A stretch of 64,000 nt of DNA from Pleomorphomonas sp. T1.2MG-36 (GCF_950100655.1 NZ_CATNLY010000023.1:558001-622000), one strand, 5' to 3'. Positions 32,841 through 41,695 are shown, counted from the stretch's first letter. Notes: generated by a model not told the origin, from the sequence alone. Made by a program: numbers and translations.

Positions 32841-34232
32841 TCAGGTCTCGGCGGCGACCGGCAGATGAATCGCCGCAGTCAAACCGCCGCCGGGCCGATT
32901 GGCAAGCGTCAATTCGCCGCCGTGGGCCCGGACGATCGAGCGCGCCGTGGCAAGGCCGAGGCCCACGCCGCCGGTTTCGAGATTGCGGGACGTCTCCAAC
33001 CGGGTGAACGGGGCAAAGACCTCCTCCAGCTTGTCCTCGGGGATGCCGGGGCCATCGTCGTCAACGACGATGACGACGGCGGTGGCGGTGCGCTCCAGCC
33101 GGACGCGGGCGCGGAGCCCGTAGCGGATGGCGTTCTCGACAAGATTGCGCAAGGCGCGCCGCAGCGACACCTGCCGGACCGACAGATAGAGATGCTCCGG
33201 CCCCTCCACGGTGACGTCATGACCAAGGTCCGAGAAGTCGGCCGATACCGCCTCGATCAGCGCCACGAGATCGGTATTGCGCGACGCCTCGCCCGCCGCG
33301 TCGTCGCGGGCGAAGGCCAGCGTCGCCTCGGCCATGCGCGCCATCTCGTCGATGGTGGCAATCATCCGCTCGCGCGTCTCGTCATCGTCGATGAACTCCG
33401 CCCGAAGGCGCAGCGACGTCAGAGGCGTTCGGAGGTCATGGCTGATTGCCGCCACCATGCGGGTACGGTCGGCGACGAAACGGCTGACGCGCGCCTGCAT
33501 GGCGTTGAAGGCCCGCGTGGCGCGGACGATCTCCTCCGGACCGCGTTCGGGCAGGTCGGGCACATTCTCGCCGCGCCCGAGCCGGTCGGACGCCTGGGCC
33601 AGCTCCCGGAGCGGCTTGGTGATCCGCCGCACCGACAGCGCCATGACCAGGGATATGGCGATCACCGTCAGGAAGGTCGACATCACCACCGGCCATGCCC
33701 AGAGCTGGGGGCGCGGCAGCAGCGTTTCCGAGTTGAGCCAGGCGCCGTCGGCAAGCCGCACCGACAGCGCAAGCGTCGGCGGCCAGTGCTTCATCCGCTG
33801 CCGGCCACCCGGTCCCTGTCCGTTGCCCCGCGGTACGGGGCGCGGTTCGACACCGGCCCGGTCGTTGTCGGCAAACTCGGCGCGGACCTGTCGCCCCGGC
33901 CCGAAGATTTCGTCGAGCTTGGCGCGCGTCTCGTTGTCGGGCCAGACGGTGACGTCTCCCTTGACCAGCGGCTCGGGAGTGACCGAGTAGGTAAAGCGGC
34001 TGGTGCTGAGCGCCCCCAGAATGCGATCGCGCTGGCCGACGGGCGTTTCCTCGATCAGGTTGGCCAGCGTGGCAATGCGGCCGAGCACCTGCTCGCGGGC
34101 CGCCGCGTCGATCGCCGATCGCCGGCTTTCGGCGAAGAACACCAGCGTGACCACCTGGGCGATCAGGACGGCGGCGATCAGCAATACCGAAAGCTGGCCG
34201 GCAAGGCTGCGCGGGAACAGACGCAATCTCAC
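32841..34232 (-). CDS. Sensor histidine kinase, EnvZ-like
   Basis: A 463-residue membrane kinase. Helix 1 is at about residues 9-31, helix 2 at about 178-200, with a periplasmic region between them that ends in a proline/glycine/arginine-rich stretch. HAMP follows (VRRITKPLRELAQASDRLGR), then HisKA with ISHDLRTPLTSLRLRAEF near 257, and HATPase with RNLVENAIRYG, VDDDGPGIPEDKL and GGVGLGLATARSI. The GTG at 34232 overlaps the response-regulator stop (GTGA) and has a GAGGAG site. It signals to the regulator at 34229-34957; the stimulus is unknown. Confidence 0.9.
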   Translation of the reverse strand: MRLRLFPRSLAGQLSVLLIAAVLIAQVVTLVFFAESRRSAIDAAAREQVLGRIATLANLIEETPVGQRDRILGALSTSRFTYSVTPEPLVKGDVTVWPDNETRAKLDEIFGPGRQVRAEFADNDRAGVEPRPVPRGNGQGPGGRQRMKHWPPTLALSVRLADGAWLNSETLLPRPQLWAWPVVMSTFLTVIAISLVMALSVRRITKPLRELAQASDRLGRGENVPDLPERGPEEIVRATRAFNAMQARVSRFVADRTRMVAAISHDLRTPLTSLRLRAEFIDDDETRERMIATIDEMARMAEATLAFARDDAAGEASRNTDLVALIEAVSADFSDLGHDVTVEGPEHLYLSVRQVSLRRALRNLVENAIRYGLRARVRLERTATAVVIVVDDDGPGIPEDKLEEVFAPFTRLETSRNLETGGVGLGLATARSIVRAHGGELTLANRPGGGLTAAIHLPVAAET

Positions 34233-34957
34233 TCGGACAACTCCTCGACGTCGGCGGCAAAGATGTAACCGCCTCCCCACACGGTCTTGATCAGTTCGGG
34301 ATTCTTGGGGTCGACCTCGATCTTCTTGCGCAGCCGACTGACCTGATTGTCGATGGAACGATCGAAGATTTGCGGCGTGCGTCCGGAGGTGAGATCCATC
34401 AGCTGATCGCGGTTGAGGACCATGTTGGGACGCTTCAGGAAAGCGGTGAGCAGTTGGAACTCGGCCGTGGACAGCGGCAGTGCCACGCCGTCGCCACCGA
34501 CCAGTTCCCGGCGGCGCGCATCGAGCACGAAGCGGTCGAACTTCAACCGCCGGGACTCCAGTGGATCCCGGGGCTTGGGCACGGCCTGCGTTCGTCTCAG
34601 CACCGCGCGGATGCGGGCGAGCAGTTCGCGCGGATTGAACGGCTTGGTGACGTAGTCGTCGGCGCCGATTTCCAGGCCGACGACCCGGTCGGTATCCTCG
34701 GCCATGGCGGTGAGCAGGATCACCGGCGTATCCGAGCTCTCGCGCAGGAAGCGGCACAGGCTGAGGCCGTCCTCGCCAGGCATCATGATGTCGAGCACCA
34801 CGAGATCGACCGCCGCCGCCTTCAGCGCCTTTCGCGCCGCTGCCGCGCTCTCTGCCGTCGTGACTCGAAATCCGTTCTTCAGCAGGTAGCGGCCGATAAG
34901 GTCTCGGATCTCGCGATGATCGTCGACCACCAGAATGTGGGGTTGAGGTTCGGTCAT
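34229..34957 (-). CDS. OmpR-family response regulator
   Basis: A 242-residue two-domain regulator. The receiver (8-120) has the acidic pair VVDDH near residue 11, the phospho-acceptor Asp in LVVLDIMMPGEDGL near 54 and the switch Lys in DDYVTKPF near 104. The winged-helix DNA-binding domain (about 135-235) contains LSTAEFQLLTAFLKRPN and FDRSIDNQVSRLRKKIE, and ends in TVWGGGYIFA. It is co-translated with the kinase downstream and divergent from an EF-hand gene, which is a reasonable target. The ATG at 34957 fits the family start. Confidence 0.93.
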   Translation of the reverse strand: MTEPQPHILVVDDHREIRDLIGRYLLKNGFRVTTAESAAAARKALKAAAVDLVVLDIMMPGEDGLSLCRFLRESSDTPVILLTAMAEDTDRVVGLEIGADDYVTKPFNPRELLARIRAVLRRTQAVPKPRDPLESRRLKFDRFVLDARRRELVGGDGVALPLSTAEFQLLTAFLKRPNMVLNRDQLMDLTSGRTPQIFDRSIDNQVSRLRKKIEVDPKNPELIKTVWGGGYIFAADVEELSE

Positions 34958-35006
34958 GTCGGGTACTCGGACGTTCTGTGTCCCAAGGATAGCGATCCGC
35001 CGGAAG

Positions 35007-35027
35007 GATACCAAAGGAAATGGTATC
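35007..35027. promoter_or_regulatory. Inverted repeat in the regulator / EF-hand divergent region
   Basis: GATACC (35007-35012) and GGTATC (35022-35027) form a perfect 6-bp inverted repeat with a 9-bp spacer, 50 bp upstream of the response-regulator start and about 155 bp upstream of the EF-hand gene. It could be the operator of the neighbouring response regulator; this is inference. Confidence 0.45.
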
Positions 35028-35181
35028 AAGATGTATCACTCGCCTGCGAGGTTACGCCTCAATACAACAGGGGCATTTCCCGGCGAATTTGAGCGACAAT
35101 TGCTCCCTATGTTGCCACTGCCGCCAACGGGAACCCCCTTTTCAAGCCGTAGGCGGTACGGACAGACAAGGAGAAGCTCCC

Positions 35182-35736
35182 GTGAAAGCGCTCACACTCG
35201 CCACGATTTCCACTCTTTCGGTCATTGCCATCGGCACCGTCGCCTTCGCCGCCGGCCCCGGCATGGGACCGATGGGATACGGCCCGTCAGGCGGACCGAT
35301 GAAAGTCTTCACCGCGGCCGACACCAACAAGGATGGCAAGGTCGACGCCGCCGAGCTGACTGCCTATCGCGACAAGATGTTCGCGGAGGCCAACAGCGAC
35401 GGCAAGGACGGCATTACCATTCAGGAGTTCGAGCCCTGGTTCTGGAAGCAACATCGGGAAATGATGGTGCGCGCCTTCCAGCGGCTCGACGCCGACGGTG
35501 ACGGTCAGATCACCAAGGCCGAGGCCGATGCGGCCGCCGAGCAGATGCTGAACCGCTTCGACCGCAACAAGGACGGTGTCCTCTCGGCCGAAGACCGGCC
35601 GAACCGCGATGGCTGGGGCCGTGATGGCAAGCACGGCCGCCATCATGGTCCGGGCATGATGAAGAACTGGATGGGCCAGGGCCCCGGCCCGGCGCAGGAC
35701 GCGCCCGCCGACGAGACGCCCGATCCCGCCAACTGA
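35182..35736 (+). CDS. Exported EF-hand calcium-binding protein
   Basis: A 184-residue secreted or periplasmic protein with a signal peptide (1-23, cleavage near AFA/AG). Four EF-hand loops are visible: residues 47-58 (DTNKDGKVDAAE), 71-82 (NSDGKDGITIQE, degenerate at the first position), 103-114 (DADGDGQITKAE, canonical) and 127-138 (DRNKDGVLSAED). A glycine/histidine-rich tail follows (GRHHGPGMM). Calcium binding is likely; the function is unknown. The GTG at 35182 has AAGGAG upstream. It is divergent from the two-component system and ends in a strong terminator. Confidence 0.85.
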   Translation: MKALTLATISTLSVIAIGTVAFAAGPGMGPMGYGPSGGPMKVFTAADTNKDGKVDAAELTAYRDKMFAEANSDGKDGITIQEFEPWFWKQHREMMVRAFQRLDADGDGQITKAEADAAAEQMLNRFDRNKDGVLSAEDRPNRDGWGRDGKHGRHHGPGMMKNWMGQGPGPAQDAPADETPDPAN

Positions 35737-35758
35737 TCCTGAACCCCGCAAGACCATC

Positions 35759-35790
35759 GCCGCCCTCCCTCCGGAGGGCGGCTTTGCTTT
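35759..35790 (+). terminator. Intrinsic terminator after the EF-hand gene
   Basis: A perfect 10-bp stem (35759-35768 with 35773-35782), a 4-nt loop and the tail TTTGCTTT. It ends at the stop of the convergent ABC ATPase gene and may serve both strands. Confidence 0.8.
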
Positions 35791-36859
35791 ATTGCGCGCG
35801 ATCGATGATCAGCAGATCGTCCTTTTTGAAGAAAACCGTCGCCGCCGATCCGACCTTCGGCAACTCGAGTGCCGGATCGTTGAAGATGTCGAGCGACACC
35901 CTGGCCTCGCGAAGCCGGACGCGGACGCGTATCACCGCGCCAAGGAAGGACACCTCCTCGACGGTTCCGGCAAGGGCATTGCGATCGCTCTCGCCGTCGC
36001 CGCCGAGCGACAGTGCCTCGGGCCTCAGCGCCACGGTCGCCTCGTCGGCGATGCCAAAGGCGGAAATGTCGCGCGCCGTCACCACCGGCTGGCCGTCGAT
36101 CGACACACGCCCGGTCGCCGGATCGACAACACGCGCCTCGAACAGATTGAGCGTGCCGACGAAACTCGCCACGAAACGCGTCGTCGGGTTGTTGTATATT
36201 TCCGAAGGCGTCCCGACCTGATCGGCCCGACCTTCGTTCATCACCACGATGCGGTCGGAGATGGACAGCGCCTCTTCCTGGTCGTGCGTGACGAACACGG
36301 TGGTGATGCCCAGTTCGCGCTGGAGAGCCCGAATCTCCTCGCGCAGGGATACGCGGATCTTGGCGTCGAGCGCTGACAAGGGCTCGTCGAGCAGCAACAC
36401 CTGCGGTTTGATCGCCAGCGCGCGAGCGAGCGCCACGCGCTGCTGCTGGCCGCCGGATAGCTGGTAGGGGTAGCGATCGCCGAGGTCCGGCAACTTGATG
36501 AGTTCCAGCATCTCGGCAACGCGCGCGTCGATCTCGCCCTTGTCCTTGCCGGCAATCTTCAGCCCGAAGCCGATGTTGCCGGCCACCGTCAGGTTGGGAA
36601 ACAGCGCGTAGGCCTGAAACACCATGCCGACATTGCGTTTGGCCGGCGGCAGGTTCGTCATCTCCAGCCCGCCGACATGGATCGATCCCGACGTGACGGT
36701 CTCGAAGCCGGCGATCATTCTGAGAATCGTGGTCTTGCCGCAGCCCGACGGGCCGAGGAAGGAGATAAACTCGCCCTTCTCGATGGAAAGGCTGAAGTCG
36801 TGGACCACGGTGTTCGGACCGAAGGACTTCCTGAGGTGGCTGATTTCGATGAAGGACAT
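35789..36859 (-). CDS. ABC transporter ATP-binding protein (PotA/FbpC-like)
   Basis: A 356-residue ATPase, last gene of an importer operon. It has Walker A GPSGCGKTT near residue 37, Q-loop VGMVFQAYALFPNLTV, signature LSGGQQQRVALARALA near 135, Walker B LLLDEPLSALD and the switch His in FVTHDQEEAL. A C-terminal TOBE regulatory domain (about 270-350) includes VALRPEALSL. This design is shared by polyamine, iron(III) and molybdate-type importers; sequence alone does not fix the substrate. It begins 37 bp after the second permease. The ATG at 36859 fits the family. Confidence 0.9.
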   Translation of the reverse strand: MSFIEISHLRKSFGPNTVVHDFSLSIEKGEFISFLGPSGCGKTTILRMIAGFETVTSGSIHVGGLEMTNLPPAKRNVGMVFQAYALFPNLTVAGNIGFGLKIAGKDKGEIDARVAEMLELIKLPDLGDRYPYQLSGGQQQRVALARALAIKPQVLLLDEPLSALDAKIRVSLREEIRALQRELGITTVFVTHDQEEALSISDRIVVMNEGRADQVGTPSEIYNNPTTRFVASFVGTLNLFEARVVDPATGRVSIDGQPVVTARDISAFGIADEATVALRPEALSLGGDGESDRNALAGTVEEVSFLGAVIRVRVRLREARVSLDIFNDPALELPKVGSAATVFFKKDDLLIIDRAQ

Positions 36860-36896
36860 CGGGCGTTCCGTGGAGTGCGGCGGTTGGGGCGCCGGG

Positions 36897-37679
36897 TCAG
36901 GGGCGGGCAGCAACGGCGTTGCGGGAGATGACCTGGATGATCCCCATGCAGGCCCAGGTGATCATGAAGGCCATGACGGCCAGCGCCGCCGGCTCGTAGG
37001 CACGATTGGCGCCGATGAGCTGGAGGTAGGGACCGAAGGCCGGCCGGTTGAGCAGGCTGGCGAAGGTGAATTCGCCGATGACGATGGCAAAGGTCAGGAA
37101 GGCGCCCGACAGCATGGCCGACCGGATGTTGGGCAGGATGATGCGCCAGATGATGGTGCCCGACGATGCGCCGAGGCTCTCGGCCGCTTCGGTCAGCGTT
37201 CTGACGTCGATGGACCGGAGGCCCGTCTCGATGGAGCGGTACATGTAGGGCAGCGCCAGCGTCACGTAGCCGCAGGTCAGGAGAAAGTTGGTGCCGAGCG
37301 AGGAGTTGGTGAGCGGCAGGACGCTCGACGAGTTGTAGAGGCGCAGATAGCCGAAGACGATGACGATGGCCGGCACCACCAGCGGCAGCAGCGTCACGAA
37401 CTCGACGAACGGCCTGAGCTTCCTGAGCCGCAGCTCGACGAAATAGGCCATCGGCACGATGATGGCCATGCCGAAGACAATGGTGACCACGGCAAGGCCG
37501 ACCGAGAAGGTGAAGGACGACTGGAACTGCGGGTCGGCCAGCACCACCCTGTAGGCCTCGAAGCTGTAGACGCCCCTGAGCTTCCTCAACGAAAACTCGA
37601 AGGTGGCCGCGAGCGGGACCAGGAAATACAGCGTGCCGATCAGGATGGCGAGCCAGTGGCCGAGGCGGTCGCTCTTCAT
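36897..37679 (-). CDS. ABC transporter permease 2 (PotC-like)
   Basis: A 260-residue inner-membrane permease with about six helices. The binding-protein-dependent transport signature with the EAA loop reads TEAAESLGASSGTIIWRIILP near residue 165, followed by SGAFLTFAIVIGEFTFASLL. The ATG at 37679 overlaps the stop of the first permease (ATGA) and has AAGG upstream. It is the partner of the permease at 37676-38557 and of the ATPase at 35789-36859. Confidence 0.9.
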   Translation of the reverse strand: MKSDRLGHWLAILIGTLYFLVPLAATFEFSLRKLRGVYSFEAYRVVLADPQFQSSFTFSVGLAVVTIVFGMAIIVPMAYFVELRLRKLRPFVEFVTLLPLVVPAIVIVFGYLRLYNSSSVLPLTNSSLGTNFLLTCGYVTLALPYMYRSIETGLRSIDVRTLTEAAESLGASSGTIIWRIILPNIRSAMLSGAFLTFAIVIGEFTFASLLNRPAFGPYLQLIGANRAYEPAALAVMAFMITWACMGIIQVISRNAVAARP

Positions 37680-38557
37680 TTGAGCCACCTTTCACTGCGC
37701 ACGCGCAGCAGGATGTAGCAGAGATTGGAAAGACCGGTGATGACGATCATGCCGAAGGCGATGGCATAGCCGAGGTTCTGGTCATGCAGCACGTCGCCGC
37801 GGATCTGCGCGTAGAGCAGGATGGTGACGATGTTGAGCGACGAGCCGGTCAGCGCATAGGCGGTGGCTATGGCGCCGAAGGCGTTGGCGAACAGAAGCAG
37901 CGTCGCACCGAGAAAGCTCGGCAGCAGAACCGGCCCGGCGATATGACGCCAATACTGCCAGTTGGACGCGCCGAGGATGGTGGCCGCCTCGCGCCATTCC
38001 TTCCGCAGCCCCTCGATGGCCGGGGTGACGATCAGCACCATCAGCGGGATCTGGAAATAGAGGTAGGTGAGCGTCAGCCCCCAGAAGGACAGGAGGTTGA
38101 AGCCCTGGGCGTAGATGTTGAGACCGAACACCGACGACAGGAACAACGTGACCAGACCCTGCCGGCCGAGCGTCGCCAGAAAGGCGAAGGCCAGCGGTAC
38201 GCCGGCGAACTGCGATGCGACGCCGGAGAAGGTCATGATGGTTGGGCGGATCCAGCGCGGCAGGCCACCCGACACCGCCGCATAGGCGATGAAGGCACCG
38301 ATCGCCGCGCCGATCACCGCCGAGGCGACCGACACCTTGATGGAGATCCAGTAGGACGACAGGATGGTCGGCGTCCACAGCTTGCCCAAGTTGGCGAAGG
38401 TGAAACTGCCTTCATTGTCCTGAAACGCGCCGACCACGAGAAACAGGGTCGGCAGGACCAGGAACAGCACGGCGAAGACCATGAAAGGCGTTACGCCGAC
38501 GACGGCCCATGGAACGCGTGGGCGGGGGGAACTGGCAGACGAAGCACTGAAAGCCAT
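37676..38557 (-). CDS. ABC transporter permease 1 (PotB-like)
   Basis: A 293-residue inner-membrane permease with about six helices. Helix 1 follows WAVVGVTPFMVFAVLFLVLP; the EAA loop reads REAATILGASNWQYWRHI near residue 200, followed by LLLFANAFGAIATAYAL. It is coupled to the next permease by a 4-bp overlap and separated from the binding-protein gene by 104 bp with a strong hairpin. The ATG at 38557 precedes a short cytoplasmic segment rich in Ser and Pro. Confidence 0.9.
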   Translation of the reverse strand: MAFSASSASSPRPRVPWAVVGVTPFMVFAVLFLVLPTLFLVVGAFQDNEGSFTFANLGKLWTPTILSSYWISIKVSVASAVIGAAIGAFIAYAAVSGGLPRWIRPTIMTFSGVASQFAGVPLAFAFLATLGRQGLVTLFLSSVFGLNIYAQGFNLLSFWGLTLTYLYFQIPLMVLIVTPAIEGLRKEWREAATILGASNWQYWRHIAGPVLLPSFLGATLLLFANAFGAIATAYALTGSSLNIVTILLYAQIRGDVLHDQNLGYAIAFGMIVITGLSNLCYILLRVRSERWLK

Positions 38558-38590
38558 GCTTTTTGCTATCCGGATCGGCGATCGCGGAAA

Positions 38591-38620
38591 ACCGCCCTCC
38601 GACCATGGCCGGAGGGCGGT
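38591..38620 (-). terminator. Hairpin between binding-protein and permease genes, leaky terminator
   Basis: A perfect 11-bp stem (38591-38601 with 38610-38620) with an 8-nt loop; on the minus strand it is followed directly by TTTTCC. This is the usual device for making more binding protein than membrane components. The role is inferred. Confidence 0.65.
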
Positions 38621-38661
38621 ACCGGGAAGGGAGGCGGGCGGCCATGTGGCCGCTCCGGGCC

Positions 38662-39765
38662 TTACTTGACGTCGGCGCCGACGACGCTGTCCCAATTCTT
38701 GGTGATGGTTTCCTTATAGGCCGCCTGCTCGTCGAGCGTCGGGAAGATGGCGTTGGCATAGGCCTCGGCCGGCGGCAGCTTGTCGAGCAGCTCCTGCGGC
38801 ACCTTGCCGTTCTTGGCGAGGTCGTTGAAGCGGATCGGATGGCAATAGCCCTTCAGCCAGCCGAGCTGACCTTCATCCGAGTAGAGATACTCCATCCACA
38901 GCTTGGCGGCATTCGGATGCGGCGCATAGGCCGAGATCGCCTGAACGTAGACACCGGCCAGCACGCCGGTCTTCGGCACAACGACGTCGATCGGCGGGTT
39001 GCCGGCGAGCGTGTCGCGCCAGGACAGAAGGTTGTAGTCCCAGGCGGCGACGATCGGCGTCGTGCCCTGCGCGAGGGAGGCCGACTTGCCGATCACCGGC
39101 ACGAAGTTGCCCTTGGCGACGACATCCTTGAAGAGACCGAGGCCGGCCTCGCCAGCCTTGGCGACATCGCCACCGGCGGCCGACAGGCCTGCCGCGAAGA
39201 CGGCCGAGATGGCCTGCGAGGAAGCGCGCGGATCGCCGGCCAGAGCCACGGCGTTGGCGAACTCCGGCTTCAGGAGGTCGGCCCAATCGGCCGGGCTGTC
39301 CTTGATGAGGTCCTTGTTGATGCCGAAGGACATCACGCCGTAGTAGTCGCCGTACCAGTAGCCCTCGGCGTCCTTGGCGCTGTCGGGGATGCTGTCCCAG
39401 GTCGCCACCTTGTAGGGCTGCAGAAGTCCCTCGGCCTTGGCGGACGGACCGAAGCTGAGACCGACGTCGATCACGTCAGGCGCCTGATCGCCGGTGTTGC
39501 CCTTGTTGGCCTTGATCGCCTCGATCTCGTCGCCGGAGCCGGCGTCGGGATTGAGCTCGTTGACCTCGAGACCATACTTGGCCTTGAAGCCCTCGATAAC
39601 GGCACCGTAGCCGCACCAGTCGTGCGGCAGGGCGATGGTGGTCAGCTTGCCTTCGGCCTTCGCGGCAGCGACGAGTTCATCCAGCGACGCCGCGAACACG
39701 GGCGTGGAAACGCACAGAACGGCCTGCGCGGCGATGGTCGACGCGAGAAACAGTTTGAAAGACAT
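38662..39765 (-). CDS. ABC transporter periplasmic binding protein, substrate unknown
   Basis: A 367-residue extracellular solute-binding protein of the spermidine/iron/thiamine-like group, first gene of the importer. The signal peptide is residues 1-25 (end PVFA/AS). The mature start SLDELVAAAKAEGKLTTIAL is typical of the SBP_bac_6-type fold, and YWYGDYYGVMSFGINKDLI near 145 and the C-terminal WMEYLYSDEGQLGWLKGY are hallmark segments. I see no clear polyamine or iron ligand set, so the substrate is open. The ATG at 39765 starts the signal peptide. Confidence 0.87.
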   Translation of the reverse strand: MSFKLFLASTIAAQAVLCVSTPVFAASLDELVAAAKAEGKLTTIALPHDWCGYGAVIEGFKAKYGLEVNELNPDAGSGDEIEAIKANKGNTGDQAPDVIDVGLSFGPSAKAEGLLQPYKVATWDSIPDSAKDAEGYWYGDYYGVMSFGINKDLIKDSPADWADLLKPEFANAVALAGDPRASSQAISAVFAAGLSAAGGDVAKAGEAGLGLFKDVVAKGNFVPVIGKSASLAQGTTPIVAAWDYNLLSWRDTLAGNPPIDVVVPKTGVLAGVYVQAISAYAPHPNAAKLWMEYLYSDEGQLGWLKGYCHPIRFNDLAKNGKVPQELLDKLPPAEAYANAIFPTLDEQAAYKETITKNWDSVVGADVK

Positions 39766-39946
39766 GATGGTTCCCCTGTTGGCCGGACACTCCGGCACCC
39801 GGATTTCCCACTCTTCGGCAACGCCCCATACCCGCCTCCGCAAGGAAGCGGGCGAGGTTTGCGCGTTCTAGAAGGCGCTCCGATCCGGGATGCCGCGAGC
39901 GGTCTCAGAAAGGTTCGCCGTCTCCGCGTTCTTCGTTACCTGAGTT

Positions 39947-39975
39947 ATATGACAGTTTGTTGTGCGTGCCGTCAA
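39947..39975 (-). promoter_or_regulatory. Candidate promoter of the ABC importer operon
   Basis: On the minus strand TTGACG (39975-39970), 17 bp, then TCATAT (39952-39947), in an AT-richer stretch. It implies an untranslated leader of about 175 nt before the binding-protein gene. The 270-bp gap from 39766 to 40035 holds no gene; the leader shows no riboswitch I recognise. Confidence 0.45.
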
Positions 39976-40035
39976 TTCGCCCAGTCCATTCGGGACGTTG
40001 CGTTTTTCGCCGCCTAAGGGCTTTCGCCTTTGCGC

Positions 40036-40977
40036 TCAGTAGCCTTTGTCGCGATCGACAAGATGACGGAGGGGCCGCCCCGCCTCGTAAGCGGCGATCT
40101 CGCCGATTACATAGCGGCTGAGCGCCACCGGATCGCTCTCGGCGGCGACATGAGGCGTCATGAAAAGATTGGGCGCCTGCCAGAGCGGACTCTCGGCCGG
40201 CAATGGTTCGGTGGCGAAGACATCGAGGCTTGCGCCTTTCACGCGGCCGTCCAGCAGCGCTTCGACCAGGTCGGCCTCGACCAGTGACCGGCCGCGGCCG
40301 GCATTCAGAATGACCGGACCGCCGAGAGGGCCATCCTTGGCCAGCGCATCGATGACGGCGCCGTCGATCAGGTTCTCGGTCTCCGCCGTCAGCGGCAACA
40401 AGGACACGAGAATGTCCGTGCGAGCGAGGAAGGGCGCAAGTCCTTCCTCGCCATGGAAGCAATCGACACCTTCCATGCGCTTCTCGGTTCGGCTCCAGGC
40501 GGCGACCTGAAAGCCGAGCGCCAGGAGCGCCCGTGCGGCGTCCCGCCCGAGCTCGCCCAGCCCCATGATGCCGACGCGAACGGCACTGGCCGCCCACTGG
40601 CGGAGCGGCTTCCAACCGCCGGCCGCCTGTGCCGCCGCGTAATGGGCATGACGGCGGTGATGCAGGAGCACGTTGAGCACGACCCATTCGGTCATCCGCC
40701 CGGTCAGATCGGGGTCGACGATGCGAACGACCGGAAGGTTGGGGAGATCCGGATCGGTGGTGAGATGGTCGACGCCGGCCCCCAGCGAGAAGATCGCCTC
40801 GAGCTTGGGGAATGTTTTGAGATAGCCGGGCTCCGGCTTCCAGACGAGAGCGTAACGGACGCTGGCTGGGTTGAAATCGTCGCCCGGCAGCACCACCGCG
40901 CGATCGGGCGCAGCCTCCCGCAGGGCTTGGATCCAATGATCGGGCTTCCAGCCCCGAACGGCGACGAGAATGGTCAT
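40036..40977 (-). CDS. ghrA: Glyoxylate/hydroxypyruvate reductase A (D-2-hydroxyacid dehydrogenase family)
   Basis: A 313-residue NAD(P)H enzyme that should reduce glyoxylate and hydroxypyruvate. It has the GhrA-like core LEAIFSLGAGVDHL near residue 59, the Rossmann motif GIMGLGELGRDAARAL near 138, the substrate Arg in NAGRGRSLVEADLV near 228, Glu in SLDVFATEPLP and catalytic His in MTPHVAAES near 275. The dinucleotide loop WSRTEK suggests NADPH. The ATG at 40977 fits the family; it is divergent from def. Confidence 0.88.
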   Translation of the reverse strand: MTILVAVRGWKPDHWIQALREAAPDRAVVLPGDDFNPASVRYALVWKPEPGYLKTFPKLEAIFSLGAGVDHLTTDPDLPNLPVVRIVDPDLTGRMTEWVVLNVLLHHRRHAHYAAAQAAGGWKPLRQWAASAVRVGIMGLGELGRDAARALLALGFQVAAWSRTEKRMEGVDCFHGEEGLAPFLARTDILVSLLPLTAETENLIDGAVIDALAKDGPLGGPVILNAGRGRSLVEADLVEALLDGRVKGASLDVFATEPLPAESPLWQAPNLFMTPHVAAESDPVALSRYVIGEIAAYEAGRPLRHLVDRDKGY

Positions 40978-41123
40978 GGCGATTCCCGGATGGAGAAGAT
41001 GCTCCACCTTGCCCGGCTTGAGAGCGGAAACGCAAGCCATGCCCATCCGCCGCCGACTGCATTGGCTTGCGCCGTTTCGCGTGAACGGCCCACAGTTCCC
41101 AGGACATGCCCGGATGGTCGCTA

Positions 41124-41152
41124 TTGACGGCAATAGCTGCCATGCGTATCTG
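41124..41152 (+). promoter_or_regulatory. def promoter giving an apparently leaderless transcript
   Basis: TTGACG (41124-41129), a 17-bp spacer and TATCTG (41147-41152). The expected transcription start is about 41158-41160, at the A of the def ATG (41160). No Shine-Dalgarno sequence precedes that ATG, which agrees with a leaderless mRNA. Confidence 0.5.
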
Positions 41153-41159
41153 ACTTTTC

Positions 41160-41678
41160 ATGTCAACACGCCCCCTCGTTATCCTTCCCGCCCCGCAGCT
41201 TCGACTGACTTCGGCGCCCATCGCCCGCGTCGACGATGGCGTTCGCAAGCTTGCCGAAGACATGCTCGAAACCATGTACGCGGCGCCCGGCATCGGCCTT
41301 GCCGCCGTGCAGGTGGGCGAGATGAACCGCCTCATCACCATCGACGTCTCGCACGACGAGGACGCCAAGGAGCCGCGCGTCTTCATCAATCCGGAAATTC
41401 TCTGGAAATCCGAGGAGTTGTCGGTCTACGAGGAAGGTTGCCTGTCGATCCCCGACTACTATGAGGAAGTCGAGCGACCGGCCAAGATTCGCGTCCGTTA
41501 CACCAACCTCGCCGGAGAGCCGGAGGAGGTGGAAGCTGACGGGCTGCTTGCCACCTGTCTGCAGCACGAGATCGACCATCTCGACGGCGTCTTGTTCATC
41601 GACCACATCTCCAAGCTGAAGCGCGACCGCGTCACCAAGAAGTTCGCCAAGGCGGCCAAGGAAAAGACGAGGATCTAG
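41160..41678 (+). CDS. def: Peptide deformylase
   Basis: A 172-residue metalloenzyme removing the formyl group from nascent proteins. The three diagnostic motifs are intact: GIGLAAVQ near residue 44, EEGCLSIP near 92 with the metal Cys, and QHEIDHLDG near 135 with the two metal His and catalytic Glu. It belongs to the same functional set as fmt, 371 bp downstream past a tandem repeat. The ATG has no ribosome site and lies just after a -10 box. Confidence 0.96.
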   Translation: MSTRPLVILPAPQLRLTSAPIARVDDGVRKLAEDMLETMYAAPGIGLAAVQVGEMNRLITIDVSHDEDAKEPRVFINPEILWKSEELSVYEEGCLSIPDYYEEVERPAKIRVRYTNLAGEPEEVEADGLLATCLQHEIDHLDGVLFIDHISKLKRDRVTKKFAKAAKEKTRI

Positions 41679-41695
41679 TTTTCCTGCGTCTTAAG

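Noticed and set aside
34233..35039. Extension of the EnvZ-like kinase to a 732-residue protein
   Set aside because: It only reads the response-regulator gene in another frame; the GTG at 34232 has a ribosome site and gives a normal kinase.
39766..39946. Riboswitch in the leader of the ABC importer
   Set aside because: No TPP, cobalamin, FMN, SAM or glycine core could be recognised by eye.
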